A stretch of 64,000 bases of DNA from Alphaproteobacteria bacterium (GCA_005884685.1 VBAH01000012.1:61582-125581), one strand, 5' to 3'; shown: positions 38,659-47,244, counted from the stretch's first letter. Translations and numbers: made by a program. Notes: generated from the letters alone by a model not told the origin.

Positions 38659-39036
38659 TCAGCGCGCTGCGTGCGCCCTCAGCGCAGCCGCCACCGCCGC
38701 CTTGATCTCGGCCAGCGTGAACGGCTTCAGGATCACGTCGTGGATCAGCGCCTCGAGGTTCGAGGCGCGTTCGCGCTGGTCGGCGTACGCCGTCATCAGG
38801 AGGATGGTGATGGCCGGATAGTCGCGCGCAGTGGCGAGCGCGAGTGCGATGCCGTCCATCAGCGGCATCTTGATGTCGGTCAGCAGCAATTCGAAGCGGC
38901 CTTGCTCGCGCGTGAGAATGTCGAGCGCGTCGGCGCCGTCGACCGCGGTGACGACCTCATGACCGGAGTCGCTCAGCGCCCGGGCGGTGAGCGCGCGCAG
39001 CGCTTCCTCGTCCTCCGCGATGAGAATTCGGGCCAT
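38659..39036 (-). CDS. cpdR: CpdR-type single-domain response regulator
   Basis: 125-aa stand-alone receiver. Acidic pocket at Glu/Asp 8-9 (AEDEEAL), phospho-acceptor Asp in LLTDIKMPLMDG (~54) and Lys in ILKPF (~106). In Caulobacter and Sinorhizobium, unphosphorylated CpdR directs ClpXP to its cell-cycle substrates. Assignment rests on sequence style and on the hpt-cpdR gene order. Its ATG overlaps the hpt stop by one base (TGATG). Confidence 0.8.
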   Translation of the reverse strand: MARILIAEDEEALRALTARALSDSGHEVVTAVDGADALDILTREQGRFELLLTDIKMPLMDGIALALATARDYPAITILLMTAYADQRERASNLEALIHDVILKPFTLAEIKAAVAAALRAHAAR

Positions 39037-39590
39037 CAGCTTGCCCTCTCCACGACACCGACGAACGGCAGCTGGCGATACTTGTGCGCCACGTCCATCC
39101 CATAGCCGACGACGAACAGGTCGGGGCACTGGAAGCCGACGAAATCCGCATCGAGCGACACCGCCCGCTTTCCGGGCTTTTCCAGCAGCACGCAGGTCAG
39201 CACGCGCCGCGCGCCGCGCGCCGCGAACAGGTCTTTCGCATAGGCGAGCGTACGGCCCGATTCGAGAATGTCGTCGACCAGCACCACGTCGCGCCCGTGC
39301 ACCTCGCTTTCCACGTCGTGCAGGATGGTCACGGTGCCCGACGACACCGTCCCGGTGCGATAGCTCGACAGCGAGACGAACTCGACTTCGGGCGCCAGCC
39401 CCACGTCGTGCAGCGCGCGGATCAAGTCGGCGGCGAAGATGAAGCTGCCTTTGAGCACGGCGATCACCAGCAACTGTTCAGGCGCTGCGGCCTTGATCTC
39501 CTGCGCGAGCGCAACGTTGCGCGCCGCTATCGCCTCGGCATCGAACAGAACGCGGATGCGCGTGTCATCGGGCGGCACGGCACGCCTCAC
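39036..39590 (-). CDS. hpt: Hypoxanthine phosphoribosyltransferase
   Basis: Purine salvage enzyme (184 aa). It joins hypoxanthine or guanine to PRPP. The PRPP motif VVLVDDILESGRTL is clear; LKGSFIFAADLIRAL, SLSSYRTGT and YGMDVAHKYRQLPFVG match the family. The start is GTG at 39590, overlapping the upstream stop as GTGA. Middle gene of the zinc-ribbon-hpt-cpdR operon. Confidence 0.93.
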   Translation of the reverse strand: MRRAVPPDDTRIRVLFDAEAIAARNVALAQEIKAAAPEQLLVIAVLKGSFIFAADLIRALHDVGLAPEVEFVSLSSYRTGTVSSGTVTILHDVESEVHGRDVVLVDDILESGRTLAYAKDLFAARGARRVLTCVLLEKPGKRAVSLDADFVGFQCPDLFVVGYGMDVAHKYRQLPFVGVVERAS

Positions 39591-40450
39591 AGTCCGGCGA
39601 CTGCGTCGCGCCGGTTGAAGAAGCGTACAATGACATCGCGGCCGTCGGGCGGTGGAGAAGCAAGGCGCGCGCGGAACGGCAGCCCGTTGCCGGAGCCCAG
39701 CGTCGCCTTCGGCGGGAGCGCGGTCCAGGCATAGACTTCGTGACCGAGCCCGTTACGGAGAGACAGGCGCAACCGCGGTACCTCGAGCGTGCGCGTGGTC
39801 AGGTTCACGATCGTTCCCTCGACGATCAGCACGGTGACGCCGTCATGCACCTCGGCGATGGTCCTGACGTTCTCGAAAAACAAACCGCGCAGGTTCACCG
39901 GCAGTCCGATCGCCGCATAGAGCGACGCCGTCTGCGGGAATTGCCGCACCATACTGGCGCGCCAGTTCAGTGCGCCGAGGAGAATTGCCGCAAACACGAC
40001 GATCAGCATCGGCAGGCTGAAGAGGCGCCGCGCGACTCCGCGCCGGCCCTTCTGGTCCGCACGAGGCGGGCGCACGCGGGGCTGGGGTATTGCCTCGACA
40101 TGGTCGGGAACGCCGGGATCGAATTTCGGCGCGGTGTCGTCCGTCTCGTGCTGGCCTTGCGGGACCAGCGGGGGCGCATTCGCGACCGTAAACGGGTTGT
40201 CGGCTTGCGGTGCGGCGGGCGGTGGGATGATGTCGCCGATGGCGCCGGAACCGAAATTATCCGGCGTCTGCCCCGGGCCCGCGCCGGGCGCGGGACCCGA
40301 GACGGAGAGGACCGCAGCCTCCTCCATCATGCTCTCGGCGGTCGCGAACCAGGTGTTCTTGCAATGCGAGCAGCGCACCTGCCGGCCCGCGCCGAGCGCC
40401 GCCGGCTTGATCTGATAGGAGGTGTCGCAGGTGGGGCAGACGATCAGCAT
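39587..40450 (-). CDS. MJ0042-type zinc-ribbon / DUF3426 membrane protein
   Basis: 287 aa. The N-terminal zinc ribbon has CPTC at 5-8 and CSHC at ~28-31 (MLIVCPTCDTSYQIKPAAL). A Pro-rich linker follows, then one transmembrane helix at ~145-165 and a periplasmic domain with TIVNLTTRTLEVPRLRLSL. Function unknown. The ATG at 40450 fits the conserved zinc-ribbon start. It is the first gene of the operon, divergent from ftsE, with a CtrA-type site in the shared upstream region. Confidence 0.85.
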   Translation of the reverse strand: MLIVCPTCDTSYQIKPAALGAGRQVRCSHCKNTWFATAESMMEEAAVLSVSGPAPGAGPGQTPDNFGSGAIGDIIPPPAAPQADNPFTVANAPPLVPQGQHETDDTAPKFDPGVPDHVEAIPQPRVRPPRADQKGRRGVARRLFSLPMLIVVFAAILLGALNWRASMVRQFPQTASLYAAIGLPVNLRGLFFENVRTIAEVHDGVTVLIVEGTIVNLTTRTLEVPRLRLSLRNGLGHEVYAWTALPPKATLGSGNGLPFRARLASPPPDGRDVIVRFFNRRDAVAGL

Positions 40451-40558
40451 TGGGCGCTCGCGGAAATGGCGAAACCGTAGCAGCCGTCCGTTAACGAATC
40501 GGAAACCATAAAAAGCCGCACCGCGCCCGTGACTTGGCCACGATCGCGCCAAATATCG

Positions 40559-40573
40559 TTAATGCATTCTTAA
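40559..40573. promoter_or_regulatory. CtrA-type binding site
   Basis: TTAA-TGCATTC-TTAA is a perfect match to the alphaproteobacterial CtrA consensus TTAA-N7-TTAA. It lies 66 bp before ftsE and 108 bp before the divergent zinc-ribbon-hpt-cpdR operon. TTAACG at 40491 is an additional half site. Confidence 0.65.
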
Positions 40574-40639
40574 TCGCGTGCCCTGACAACAGGACCGCGG
40601 CGGGTCAAGGCTTCGCAAAGGACCGATCGGAGGACAAGC

Positions 40640-41299
40640 GTGGTCCGCTTCGAAAATGTCGGCTTGCGCTACAGCCTCGGGCCGGAGGTGCTGCGCGACG
40701 TCAGCTTCCAGCTCGCGCCGCATTCGTTTCAGTTCCTTACCGGGCCGTCGGGCGCAGGCAAGTCATCACTGCTGCGAATGCTGCTTCTTGCGCTCAAACC
40801 GACGCGCGGGCTGATCAACCTGTTCGGCCATGACGTCGCGACGCTCTCGCAGGATGCGCTCGCCACCTTGCGGCGCCGAATCGGCGTGGTTTTTCAGGAC
40901 TTTCGCCTGCTCGATCATCTCACCACCTATGAGAATGTCGCCCTGCCGCTGCGCGTGATCGGACGCGAGGAGGCGAGCTACCGCAACGAGGTGGTAGAGC
41001 TGCTTCAATGGGTCGGACTCGGCGACCGGATGGCGGCACTGCCGCCAATTCTCTCCGGCGGCGAGAAGCAGCGCGCCGCGATCGCGCGCGCCGTCATCGC
41101 GCAGCCGCATCTGCTGCTCGCCGACGAGCCGACCGGCAACGTCGACCCCTCGCTCGCGCGGCGTCTGCTGCGGCTGCTGATCGAACTGAACAAGTCCGGC
41201 ACCTCGGTGGTGATTGCGACCCACGATATCGCCCTGATGGATCTGTATGATGCGCCGCGGCTCGTGCTGCACGACGGCAATCTGCAAGTCTACGCATGA
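40640..41299 (+). CDS. ftsE: Cell division ATP-binding protein FtsE
   Basis: ABC ATPase (219 aa) of the FtsEX complex, which couples the divisome to murein hydrolase activation. Walker A GPSGAGKS at 35-42, the FtsE-specific VVFQDFRLLDHLTTYENVALPL after the Q-loop, signature LSGGEKQR, Walker B LLLADEPTGNVD and the switch His in IATHD. The start is GTG at 40640 with GGAGGACAAGC upstream. The stop overlaps the ftsX start (ATGA). Confidence 0.95.
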   Translation: MVRFENVGLRYSLGPEVLRDVSFQLAPHSFQFLTGPSGAGKSSLLRMLLLALKPTRGLINLFGHDVATLSQDALATLRRRIGVVFQDFRLLDHLTTYENVALPLRVIGREEASYRNEVVELLQWVGLGDRMAALPPILSGGEKQRAAIARAVIAQPHLLLADEPTGNVDPSLARRLLRLLIELNKSGTSVVIATHDIALMDLYDAPRLVLHDGNLQVYA

Positions 41300-42132
41300 G
41301 CATCGCGATGGCGGCGCACAGCGACTATGACGAGGAGGAGCCGGCGCCGGCCCATGCGGCGGCGGAAGACGTGCTGCCGCGCACGCAGGCTTCCATTGTG
41401 CCGGAGGACTCGATCTCAGGCCGCGCGCTGCTCGCCGTGATCGCGATCATGACGTTTCTCGCCGCCCTGACGCTCGGCGCCGTGGTCCTCGTGCGCACGG
41501 CTGCCGGCGAATGGCAGTCGGCGGTTGCGCGTGAGGTGACCGTCCAGGTGCGGCCGTCCGCGGACCGCAACCTCGATGCTGACGTGCAGCGGGCGGCGGC
41601 GCTCGCATCGGGCACGGCGGGCGTTGCAGGCGTGCGCGCGTATACCAAGGAAGAATCCGGCCGGCTGCTGGAGCCGTGGCTCGGCAGCGGCCTTGCGCTG
41701 GATGAGCTGCCGGTGCCGCGCATGATCGTGGTGCGGATCGCGCCCGGCGAGACGGCGGACCTCGACGGCCTGCGCACGCAGCTCGCGGCGCAAATTCCGG
41801 GCGCCAGCCTTGACGATCACCGCGCCTTCATCGACCGCATGCGCGCGATGGCGCGCAGCGCCGTGGCGGTCGGGCTTGCGATCCTCGCACTGGTGCTCGC
41901 CGCCACGATGCTCTCGGTCGTGTTTGCGACGCGCGGCGCGATGTCGACCAACCGGCAGATCATCGAGGTGCTGCATGTGGTCGGCGCCAGGCAAAGCTTC
42001 ATCGCGGGCGAATTCCAGCGCCATTTCCTGCTGCTGGGGCTGAAAGGCGGCGCGATCGGCGGGGCTGCGGCGATGGCCCTGTTCGCCCTCGCCGGCTTGC
42101 TGTCCAACTGGTTCAAGGGCACCCCCGGCTAG
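41296..42132 (+). CDS. ftsX: FtsX, truncated by an in-frame TAG
   Basis: Membrane subunit of FtsEX, 278 aa as read. The cytoplasmic N-terminus is ~40 residues, TM1 ~43-66, a periplasmic loop ~67-185, TM2 ~188-215 and TM3 ~245-272. The frame stops at TAG (42130-42132), before the fourth transmembrane helix and cytoplasmic tail. The same frame stays open after the TAG to 42276 and encodes a convincing TM4. The gene is therefore mutated, misread at one base, or the stop is read through. As written, the protein lacks a helix that FtsX normally has. Confidence 0.85.
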   Translation: MSIAMAAHSDYDEEEPAPAHAAAEDVLPRTQASIVPEDSISGRALLAVIAIMTFLAALTLGAVVLVRTAAGEWQSAVAREVTVQVRPSADRNLDADVQRAAALASGTAGVAGVRAYTKEESGRLLEPWLGSGLALDELPVPRMIVVRIAPGETADLDGLRTQLAAQIPGASLDDHRAFIDRMRAMARSAVAVGLAILALVLAATMLSVVFATRGAMSTNRQIIEVLHVVGARQSFIAGEFQRHFLLLGLKGGAIGGAAAMALFALAGLLSNWFKGTPG

Positions 42133-42276
42133 GCCCAGGCCGGGGCGCTGTTCGGCAACCTGTCGCTCGGGCTCGCAGGCTACGGCGCAATGGTCGGCCT
42201 CGTCGTGCTGGTCGCGGCCGTGACGGCGGGCACTTCGCGCCTTACAGTGCAGCGGACGCTGAGGTCGATGGAATGA
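42133..42276 (+). pseudogene. ftsX: In-frame 3' continuation of ftsX after the TAG
   Basis: 47 sense codons continue the ftsX frame. They encode AQAGALFGNLSLGLAG, then the helix YGAMVGLVVLVAAVTAGTS and the basic tail RLTVQRTLRSME, followed by TGA at 42274-42276. That stop overlaps the ydcF ATG as ATGA, the same coupling seen between ftsE and ftsX. Intact full-length FtsX would be 326 residues. Confidence 0.75.
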
Positions 42277-42908
42277 TGCGCAAGTTGATGCGCGCCATGC
42301 TGCTCGTCGTTCTCGCCGCCCTGCTCGTTGGCGGCGGCGGCTTCGTCTGGTTCGTGCTGCACGTGCCGGACACCGAGGTCACGCTCGACCGCAACGCCGA
42401 CGGCATCGTCGTCCTGACCGGCGGGGCATCGCGCATCTCCGACGCGATCGAGCTGCTTGCCGCCGGTCACGGCAAGCGCCTGCTGATCAGCGGCGTGCAT
42501 CGCGCGACCAGCTCGGCCGAAATCGCGCGCAGCAATCCGCGTCATCAGCACCTGGTCTCGTGCTGCGTCGACCTCGATCATTCGGCGGTCAACACCACCG
42601 GCAACGCCGTCGAGACGCGGCGTTGGGTACGCGACCGCGGCTTCTCTTCGTTGATCGTGGTGACCTCGGCCTATCACATGCCGCGCACCATGGCCGAGCT
42701 CGCCAAGCAATTGCCGGACGTGGCCCTGGTGCCGTTTCCGGTCGTGACCGAGAAGCTGCGCAACACACCGTGGTGGACGAGCGGGCCGACCGCGCGCCTG
42801 ATCATCTCCGAATACGCCAAGTTCGTCGTCGCGCAGCTGCGCATGAGCATCGAGCCGGTGCCGGCGCTGAGCGACAGTTCGGGCGGCAGCGTGGGCGCGA
42901 AGAGCTGA
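42273..42908 (+). CDS. YdcF family protein (DUF218)
   Basis: 211 aa: one N-terminal transmembrane helix (~8-30) and a periplasmic DUF218 domain with IVVLTGGASRISDAIELLAAGHGKRLLISG and VTSAYHMPRTMAE. The family is related to SanA/ElyC envelope-maintenance proteins; its chemistry is unknown. It overlaps the original ftsX stop and precedes plsC by 3 bp, so it is in the ftsEX operon. Confidence 0.85.
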   Translation: MMRKLMRAMLLVVLAALLVGGGGFVWFVLHVPDTEVTLDRNADGIVVLTGGASRISDAIELLAAGHGKRLLISGVHRATSSAEIARSNPRHQHLVSCCVDLDHSAVNTTGNAVETRRWVRDRGFSSLIVVTSAYHMPRTMAELAKQLPDVALVPFPVVTEKLRNTPWWTSGPTARLIISEYAKFVVAQLRMSIEPVPALSDSSGGSVGAKS

Positions 42909-42911
42909 CCC

Positions 42912-43646
42912 GTGCCGATCCTGCGCTCGATTGCGTTCAACGTCCTGTTCTATTCCAATCTCGTTCTCCACATCATCCTTGCGCTCCCCACCTTCGCGCT
43001 GCCGCGCGGCGCGTTCATGGCGCTCGCACGGTCGTGGGGGCGTACCAGCAATCTCCTGCTCCGGGTGGTCGCCGGCATTGCGGTCGAATACCGGGGGCGG
43101 GAGAGGATTCCCGCGGGCGCGCTGCTGGTGGCCTCGAAACACCAGTCGGTGTGGGAAACCTTCACGCTGATCACGCTGTTCGACGATCCGGCCTACATCT
43201 ACAAGCGCGAACTGACCTGGATTCCGGTGTTCGGCTGGTATTTGTGGAAGTCCGGCATGGTGCCGGTCGACCGCGCTGCGCGCGGCGGCGCCATGGCCGG
43301 CATGATCGAGAGCGCGCGCGGCGCGCTCGCGCGCGGCCGGCAGATCATCATCTTTCCCGAAGGCACGCGCACCGCGCCCGGCGCGCCGCCGGCTTACAGG
43401 CAGGGCATCGTGAATCTGTATGCGGCGACCGGCGTGCCGTGCGTGCCGGTCGCGCTCAATTCCGGGCTGTTCTGGCCGCGCCGCAAATTCCTGCGCTATC
43501 CCGGCACGATCGTGCTGGAGGTGCTCGATCCGATTCCGCCGGGGCTTGAGCGGGACGTGTTCGCCGCACGGCTGCAAAACGCAATCGAAGCCACGAGCGC
43601 GAGACTGATTGCCGAAGGGAACACGTCGCTTGGTAGCCCGGCCTGA
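42912..43646 (+). CDS. plsC: 1-acyl-sn-glycerol-3-phosphate acyltransferase
   Basis: Inner-membrane acyltransferase (244 aa) making phosphatidic acid. N-terminal hydrophobic segment, catalytic motif SKHQSVWETF (the HxxxxE variant common in this group) and FPEGTRTAPG. The start is GTG at 42912. The last codons and stop lie inside a palindromic repeat. Terminal gene of ftsE-ftsX-ydcF-plsC. Confidence 0.88.
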   Translation: MPILRSIAFNVLFYSNLVLHIILALPTFALPRGAFMALARSWGRTSNLLLRVVAGIAVEYRGRERIPAGALLVASKHQSVWETFTLITLFDDPAYIYKRELTWIPVFGWYLWKSGMVPVDRAARGGAMAGMIESARGALARGRQIIIFPEGTRTAPGAPPAYRQGIVNLYAATGVPCVPVALNSGLFWPRRKFLRYPGTIVLEVLDPIPPGLERDVFAARLQNAIEATSARLIAEGNTSLGSPA

Positions 43647-43712
43647 GCGGAGCGAAAGCCCCGACCTCGCGGCACAGCAGCCCGGATTTCGCTGCGCTCA
43701 ATCCGGGCTACG
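43632..43712. repeat. GTAGCCCGG-type palindromic repeat between convergent genes
   Basis: The left end is GTAGCCCGGCCTGAGCGG. The right part is AGCCCGGAT (43679-43687) facing ATCCGGGCT (43701-43709) around a 13-nt loop. The element supplies the plsC stop (43644-43646) and the ChaC stop (43698-43700). Confidence 0.7.
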
Positions 43713-44261
43713 GCCTCCGCTCAATTTCTCCGCCAGCAGATGCAGGTCGCGGTCGTAGAGGCCGAGCGCCTCGAGCGCGTGCACGGTCGAGAGCACATAC
43801 TCGCGGTTCGGGCCGGACTGGCCGTGGCCTTGCCGCACCAGATGCAATTGCGTCGCGAGATCGAGCCGGCCGGCATATTGCTTGTGGCCGCGGTCGATCA
43901 TGTAGACCAGCGCCGAGACGCGCCGTTCCGGCTCGGTCAGCAGCGTCACCGAGCGCAGCGTTTCGCGATAGACGCTGGTCGCCTGCTCGCGCGCGCGCAG
44001 ATACGCGATCACCTCGGCGCGCTGCGTCGCCGCGATCCGATACGCGACGCCGCGGCAGGCGCCGCCAAAATCGAGCCCCAGCACCAGGCCGGGCCGCTCC
44101 GGCGTGCCCCGATGGACGTGGCTGAACACGCAGAGCGCGCGGTGCGCGCCGATCAGCCGTGCGGGCTGGCGCTCCAGATGAGCGAAGCCCGGCCGCCAGA
44201 TCAGCGAGCCATAGCCGAACACCCAGAGGTCCTCGGCCAGATGTTCGATGGGAAGCTGCAT
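43698..44261 (-). CDS. Gamma-glutamylcyclotransferase, ChaC family
   Basis: 187-aa enzyme expected to degrade glutathione to 5-oxoproline and Cys-Gly. The substrate-binding loop is VFGYGSLIWRPGF at ~14-26, and the catalytic-type Glu is in YLRAREQATSVY or YRET nearby. The ATG at 44261 is chosen because homologues begin just before the YGSLIW strand. Its last residues (SPD) and stop derive from a repeat element. It is divergent from the DUF2125 gene. Confidence 0.85.
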   Translation of the reverse strand: MQLPIEHLAEDLWVFGYGSLIWRPGFAHLERQPARLIGAHRALCVFSHVHRGTPERPGLVLGLDFGGACRGVAYRIAATQRAEVIAYLRAREQATSVYRETLRSVTLLTEPERRVSALVYMIDRGHKQYAGRLDLATQLHLVRQGHGQSGPNREYVLSTVHALEALGLYDRDLHLLAEKLSGGRSPD

Positions 44262-44388
44262 GTCGGCGTACGGGCAGGAGGATCCGGCGCGCTCGCCTAA
44301 CAGCCTTGGCGGCCCGGTGCAATCGGCCGGAAGCCTTGCTAAGACAACGCCTTGATGGGGCCACATCGTCCCGCCAAGCCGAGCCGAC

Positions 44389-45522
44389 ATGACGTACCAC
44401 GCGGAACTCGCACCACGCCGCAGGCCATGGCTGATCGCCGTGCCGCTGGTGCTCGTTGTGGTCCTCGCAGCGGCGTGGAGCGCCTTCTGGTACTACGCAT
44501 CGCGCGCCGCGGAGGCGCGCATCAATGACTGGCAGGCGCAGCAGGCCAAGGCCGGACGCGTGTTCTCCTGCGGCGCGCAGACGGTCGGCGGCTATCCGTT
44601 CCGCATCGAGGTGCGCTGCGGCGATGCTACGGTTGAGTTGAGGGATACGCAGCCGCCGGTCGCGCTGAAGCTCAAGGAAATCCTCGTCGTCGCGCAGGTG
44701 TGGGACCCGAAGCGGCTGATCGCCGAGTTCACCGGCCCTTTGACCACGTCCGATCCGGGCCAGGCACCCTCCATCAACGCGACCTGGACGCTGGCGCAGG
44801 CAAGCGTGCGCGGTACGCCGGCGATGCCCGAACGCGCCTCGATTGTCGCCGACGACCTGAAACTTGCCGGCGCCGCGCCCGGCAATCCGCCGCTGTTCGA
44901 TGCGAAGCATGTCGAATTTCACGCACGCATGCAGTTCGGCTCATGGCCGCACAATCCGGCGGTCGATCTTGCGGTGAAGCTCAATGCCGCCAGCGCGCCG
45001 GCGCTCGGCCCCTACACGCGCGATCCGCTCGATGCCGACATTCTGGCGGTGCTACATGGCATGAAAGACCTCGCGCCCAAACCGCTGCCGGCGCGATTGC
45101 GCGAATGGCAGGCGGCCGGCGGGCGGCTGGAAATACAAAGCGCGCGCCTCGCGCAGGGCGACGCGCTCGCGACCGCGACCGGCACGCTCGCGCTGTCGCA
45201 GCGCGGGCGGCTCGACGGCGCGCTGCAGCTGAATGTTGCGGGGCTTGAGAAAATCCTGCCGACGCTCACCGGCGAACGCAAGGGTACCCCGCCGAGTCTC
45301 GATCGCGCAGCGCCCGCGCTCAGCGCCGTCGACCGGGCGGTGCCGGGCCTCGGCGCACGCCTCGCGCCGCAGGCGCAGGGCCTGGCGACGGGCTTGCTCG
45401 GATTGCTCGGCCGCCCGGTCGAGATCGAGGGCAAGCGCGGCGTCACGGTGCCCCTGCGCTTTACCGATGGCGCAGCTTCGTTTGGCCCTATTCCGCTCGG
45501 GCAAGTGCCGCCCGCGTTCTAG
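44389..45522 (+). CDS. DUF2125 domain-containing protein
   Basis: 377 aa. One N-terminal transmembrane helix (~14-37) anchors a large periplasmic domain. Family landmarks are CGAQTVGGYPFRIEVRCGDA and LKEILVVAQVWDPKRLIAEFTGP, and the C-terminus ends PLRFTDGAASFGPIPLGQVPP. The function of DUF2125 is unknown; the fold recalls AsmA-like proteins. In related genomes it commonly sits next to tyrA; here a flavoprotein gene and two repeats intervene. Confidence 0.8.
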   Translation: MTYHAELAPRRRPWLIAVPLVLVVVLAAAWSAFWYYASRAAEARINDWQAQQAKAGRVFSCGAQTVGGYPFRIEVRCGDATVELRDTQPPVALKLKEILVVAQVWDPKRLIAEFTGPLTTSDPGQAPSINATWTLAQASVRGTPAMPERASIVADDLKLAGAAPGNPPLFDAKHVEFHARMQFGSWPHNPAVDLAVKLNAASAPALGPYTRDPLDADILAVLHGMKDLAPKPLPARLREWQAAGGRLEIQSARLAQGDALATATGTLALSQRGRLDGALQLNVAGLEKILPTLTGERKGTPPSLDRAAPALSAVDRAVPGLGARLAPQAQGLATGLLGLLGRPVEIEGKRGVTVPLRFTDGAASFGPIPLGQVPPAF

Positions 45523-45546
45523 CTGGTGCTACTCATGAGATTGCAC

Positions 45547-45615
45547 CCGCTCGTCCCCGCGAAAGCGGGGACCCAGCTCTTGGCCCTGGATTCCCGCTTG
45601 CGCGGGAATGAGCGG
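45547..45615. repeat. Dispersed palindromic repeat pair (copy D)
   Basis: The left unit runs from CCGCTCGTCCCCGCG to GGGGACCCAG, and the right unit from CTGGATTCCCGCTTGCG to GGGAATGAGCGG, with a ~10-bp spacer. It lies 26 bp upstream of the flavoprotein ATG. Confidence 0.8.
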
Positions 45616-45640
45616 AGGATGGTGCTGTGCCGGGGGCTCA

Positions 45641-47242
45641 ATGCGTGATGCGGTCATCATCGGAGGCGGGCACAACGGCCTCGTCTGCGCCGCCTATCTG
45701 GCGATGGCGGGTCTGAAAGTGGCGGTGCTGGAGCGGCGCCACGTTGTCGGCGGCGCGGCGGTGACCGAAGAGTTTCATCCGGGCTTCCGCAATTCGGTCG
45801 CCTCCTACACCGTCTCGCTGCTCAATCCGAAAGTGATCGCCGACCTGGCGCTCGCCGAACACGGCCTGCGCATCGTCGAGCGGCGCATCGCGAATTTCCT
45901 GCCGCTCGATGACGGACGCTATCTCAAGGTCGGCGGCGGCAAGACGCATGAGGAAGTCGCGAAGTTTTCCGCGCGCGATGCCGGGCGGCTCGATGCCTAT
46001 CAGGCCAAGCTCGAAGCCGTGGCGGATGTGTTGCGCGCGCTCGCACTCGAAACCCCGCCCAACGTCGTCGAAGGCCATCCGTTCGCCGCGATCGCGGAGC
46101 TGGTCAAGTCCGGCCGCATCGCCAACCGGCTGCGCCATCTCGGGCTCGACCTGCAGCGCGAACTGCTCGACCTGTTCACCAACTCGGCCGGCGCCTATCT
46201 CGACGGCTGGTTTACGAGCGACCCGATCAAGGCGGCGTACGGCTGGGACGGCGTCGTCGGAAATTACGCAAGCCCTTACACGCCGGGCTCGGCCTATGTG
46301 CTGCTGCATCATTGCTTCGGCGAGGTGAACGGCAAGAAGGGCACGTGGGGCCACGCCATCGGCGGCATGGGGGCCATCACGCAGGCGATGGCGAAATCGG
46401 CCGCGGCGCATGGCGCCGAGATCCGCGTCGATGCTCCCGTGCGCGAGGTGATTGTCGAGCAGGATAGGGCCGTCGGCGTCGTGACCGAGACGGGAGAGGC
46501 GATCCGCGCCCGCGCGGTGATCTCGAACCTCAATCCGAAGCTGCTGTACGGCGCGCTGATCGATCGCGCCGCGCTGCCGCCTTCGTTTGCGGAGCGCATC
46601 GCGAAATGGCGCTGCGGCTCGGGCACCTTCCGCATGAACGTGGCGCTTTCCGAGCTGCCGGATTTCACCTGCCTGCCGGGCAAAGATCTCGCCGACCATC
46701 ACACCTCGGGCATCATCATCGCGCCGAGCCTTGGCTACATGGAGCGGGCCTATTTCGATGCGCGCACGCACGGCTGGTCGAAGCAGCCGATCGTCGAGGT
46801 CGTAATCTCGTCCGCGCTCGACGACACGCTCGCGCCCAAGGGGCAGCACGTCGCAAGCCTGTTCTGCCAGCACGTCGCGCCGGAATTGCCGGACGGCTCT
46901 TCGTGGGACGATCATCGCGAGGCCGTCGCGGATCTGATGATCGACACGGTCGATCGCCATGCGCCGAACTTCAAGCGCTCGGTGCTGGGGCGGCAGATCT
47001 TCTCGCCGCTCGATCTGGAGCGCACCTTCGGGCTTGTCGGCGGCGATATTTTCCACGGCGCCCTCGATCTCGGGCAGATGTTCTCGGCGCGCCCGATGCT
47101 CGGCCATGCCGACTACCGTGGGCCGATCCCCGGCCTTTACATGTGCGGGTCCGGCACGCATCCGGGCGGCGGCGTGACCGGATTGCCGGGGCACAACGCG
47201 GCAAGGGAAGTGCTGCGGGATTTGAAGAGGCGAAAGAACTAG
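45641..47242 (+). CDS. Phytoene dehydrogenase-like FAD oxidoreductase
   Basis: Flavoprotein amine-oxidase/CrtI superfamily member (533 aa). N-terminal dinucleotide fold VIIGGGHNGLVCAAYLAMAG, then ERRHVVGGAAVTEEF. The C-terminal FAD contact is GLYMCGSGTHPGGGVTGLPG. It resembles PYROXD2-type oxidoreductases rather than carotenoid desaturases; substrate unknown and no carotenoid genes nearby. Nearly identical repeats flank it on both sides. The ATG at 45641 is used because the shorter start places the FAD motif at residue ~6. Confidence 0.85.
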   Translation: MRDAVIIGGGHNGLVCAAYLAMAGLKVAVLERRHVVGGAAVTEEFHPGFRNSVASYTVSLLNPKVIADLALAEHGLRIVERRIANFLPLDDGRYLKVGGGKTHEEVAKFSARDAGRLDAYQAKLEAVADVLRALALETPPNVVEGHPFAAIAELVKSGRIANRLRHLGLDLQRELLDLFTNSAGAYLDGWFTSDPIKAAYGWDGVVGNYASPYTPGSAYVLLHHCFGEVNGKKGTWGHAIGGMGAITQAMAKSAAAHGAEIRVDAPVREVIVEQDRAVGVVTETGEAIRARAVISNLNPKLLYGALIDRAALPPSFAERIAKWRCGSGTFRMNVALSELPDFTCLPGKDLADHHTSGIIIAPSLGYMERAYFDARTHGWSKQPIVEVVISSALDDTLAPKGQHVASLFCQHVAPELPDGSSWDDHREAVADLMIDTVDRHAPNFKRSVLGRQIFSPLDLERTFGLVGGDIFHGALDLGQMFSARPMLGHADYRGPIPGLYMCGSGTHPGGGVTGLPGHNAAREVLRDLKRRKN

Positions 47243-47244
47243 AG

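Noticed and set aside
42130..42132. Pyrrolysine or other programmed recoding of the ftsX TAG
   Set aside because: No pyl genes or recoding element visible, and FtsX is not a known recoded protein. Mutation or base error is simpler.
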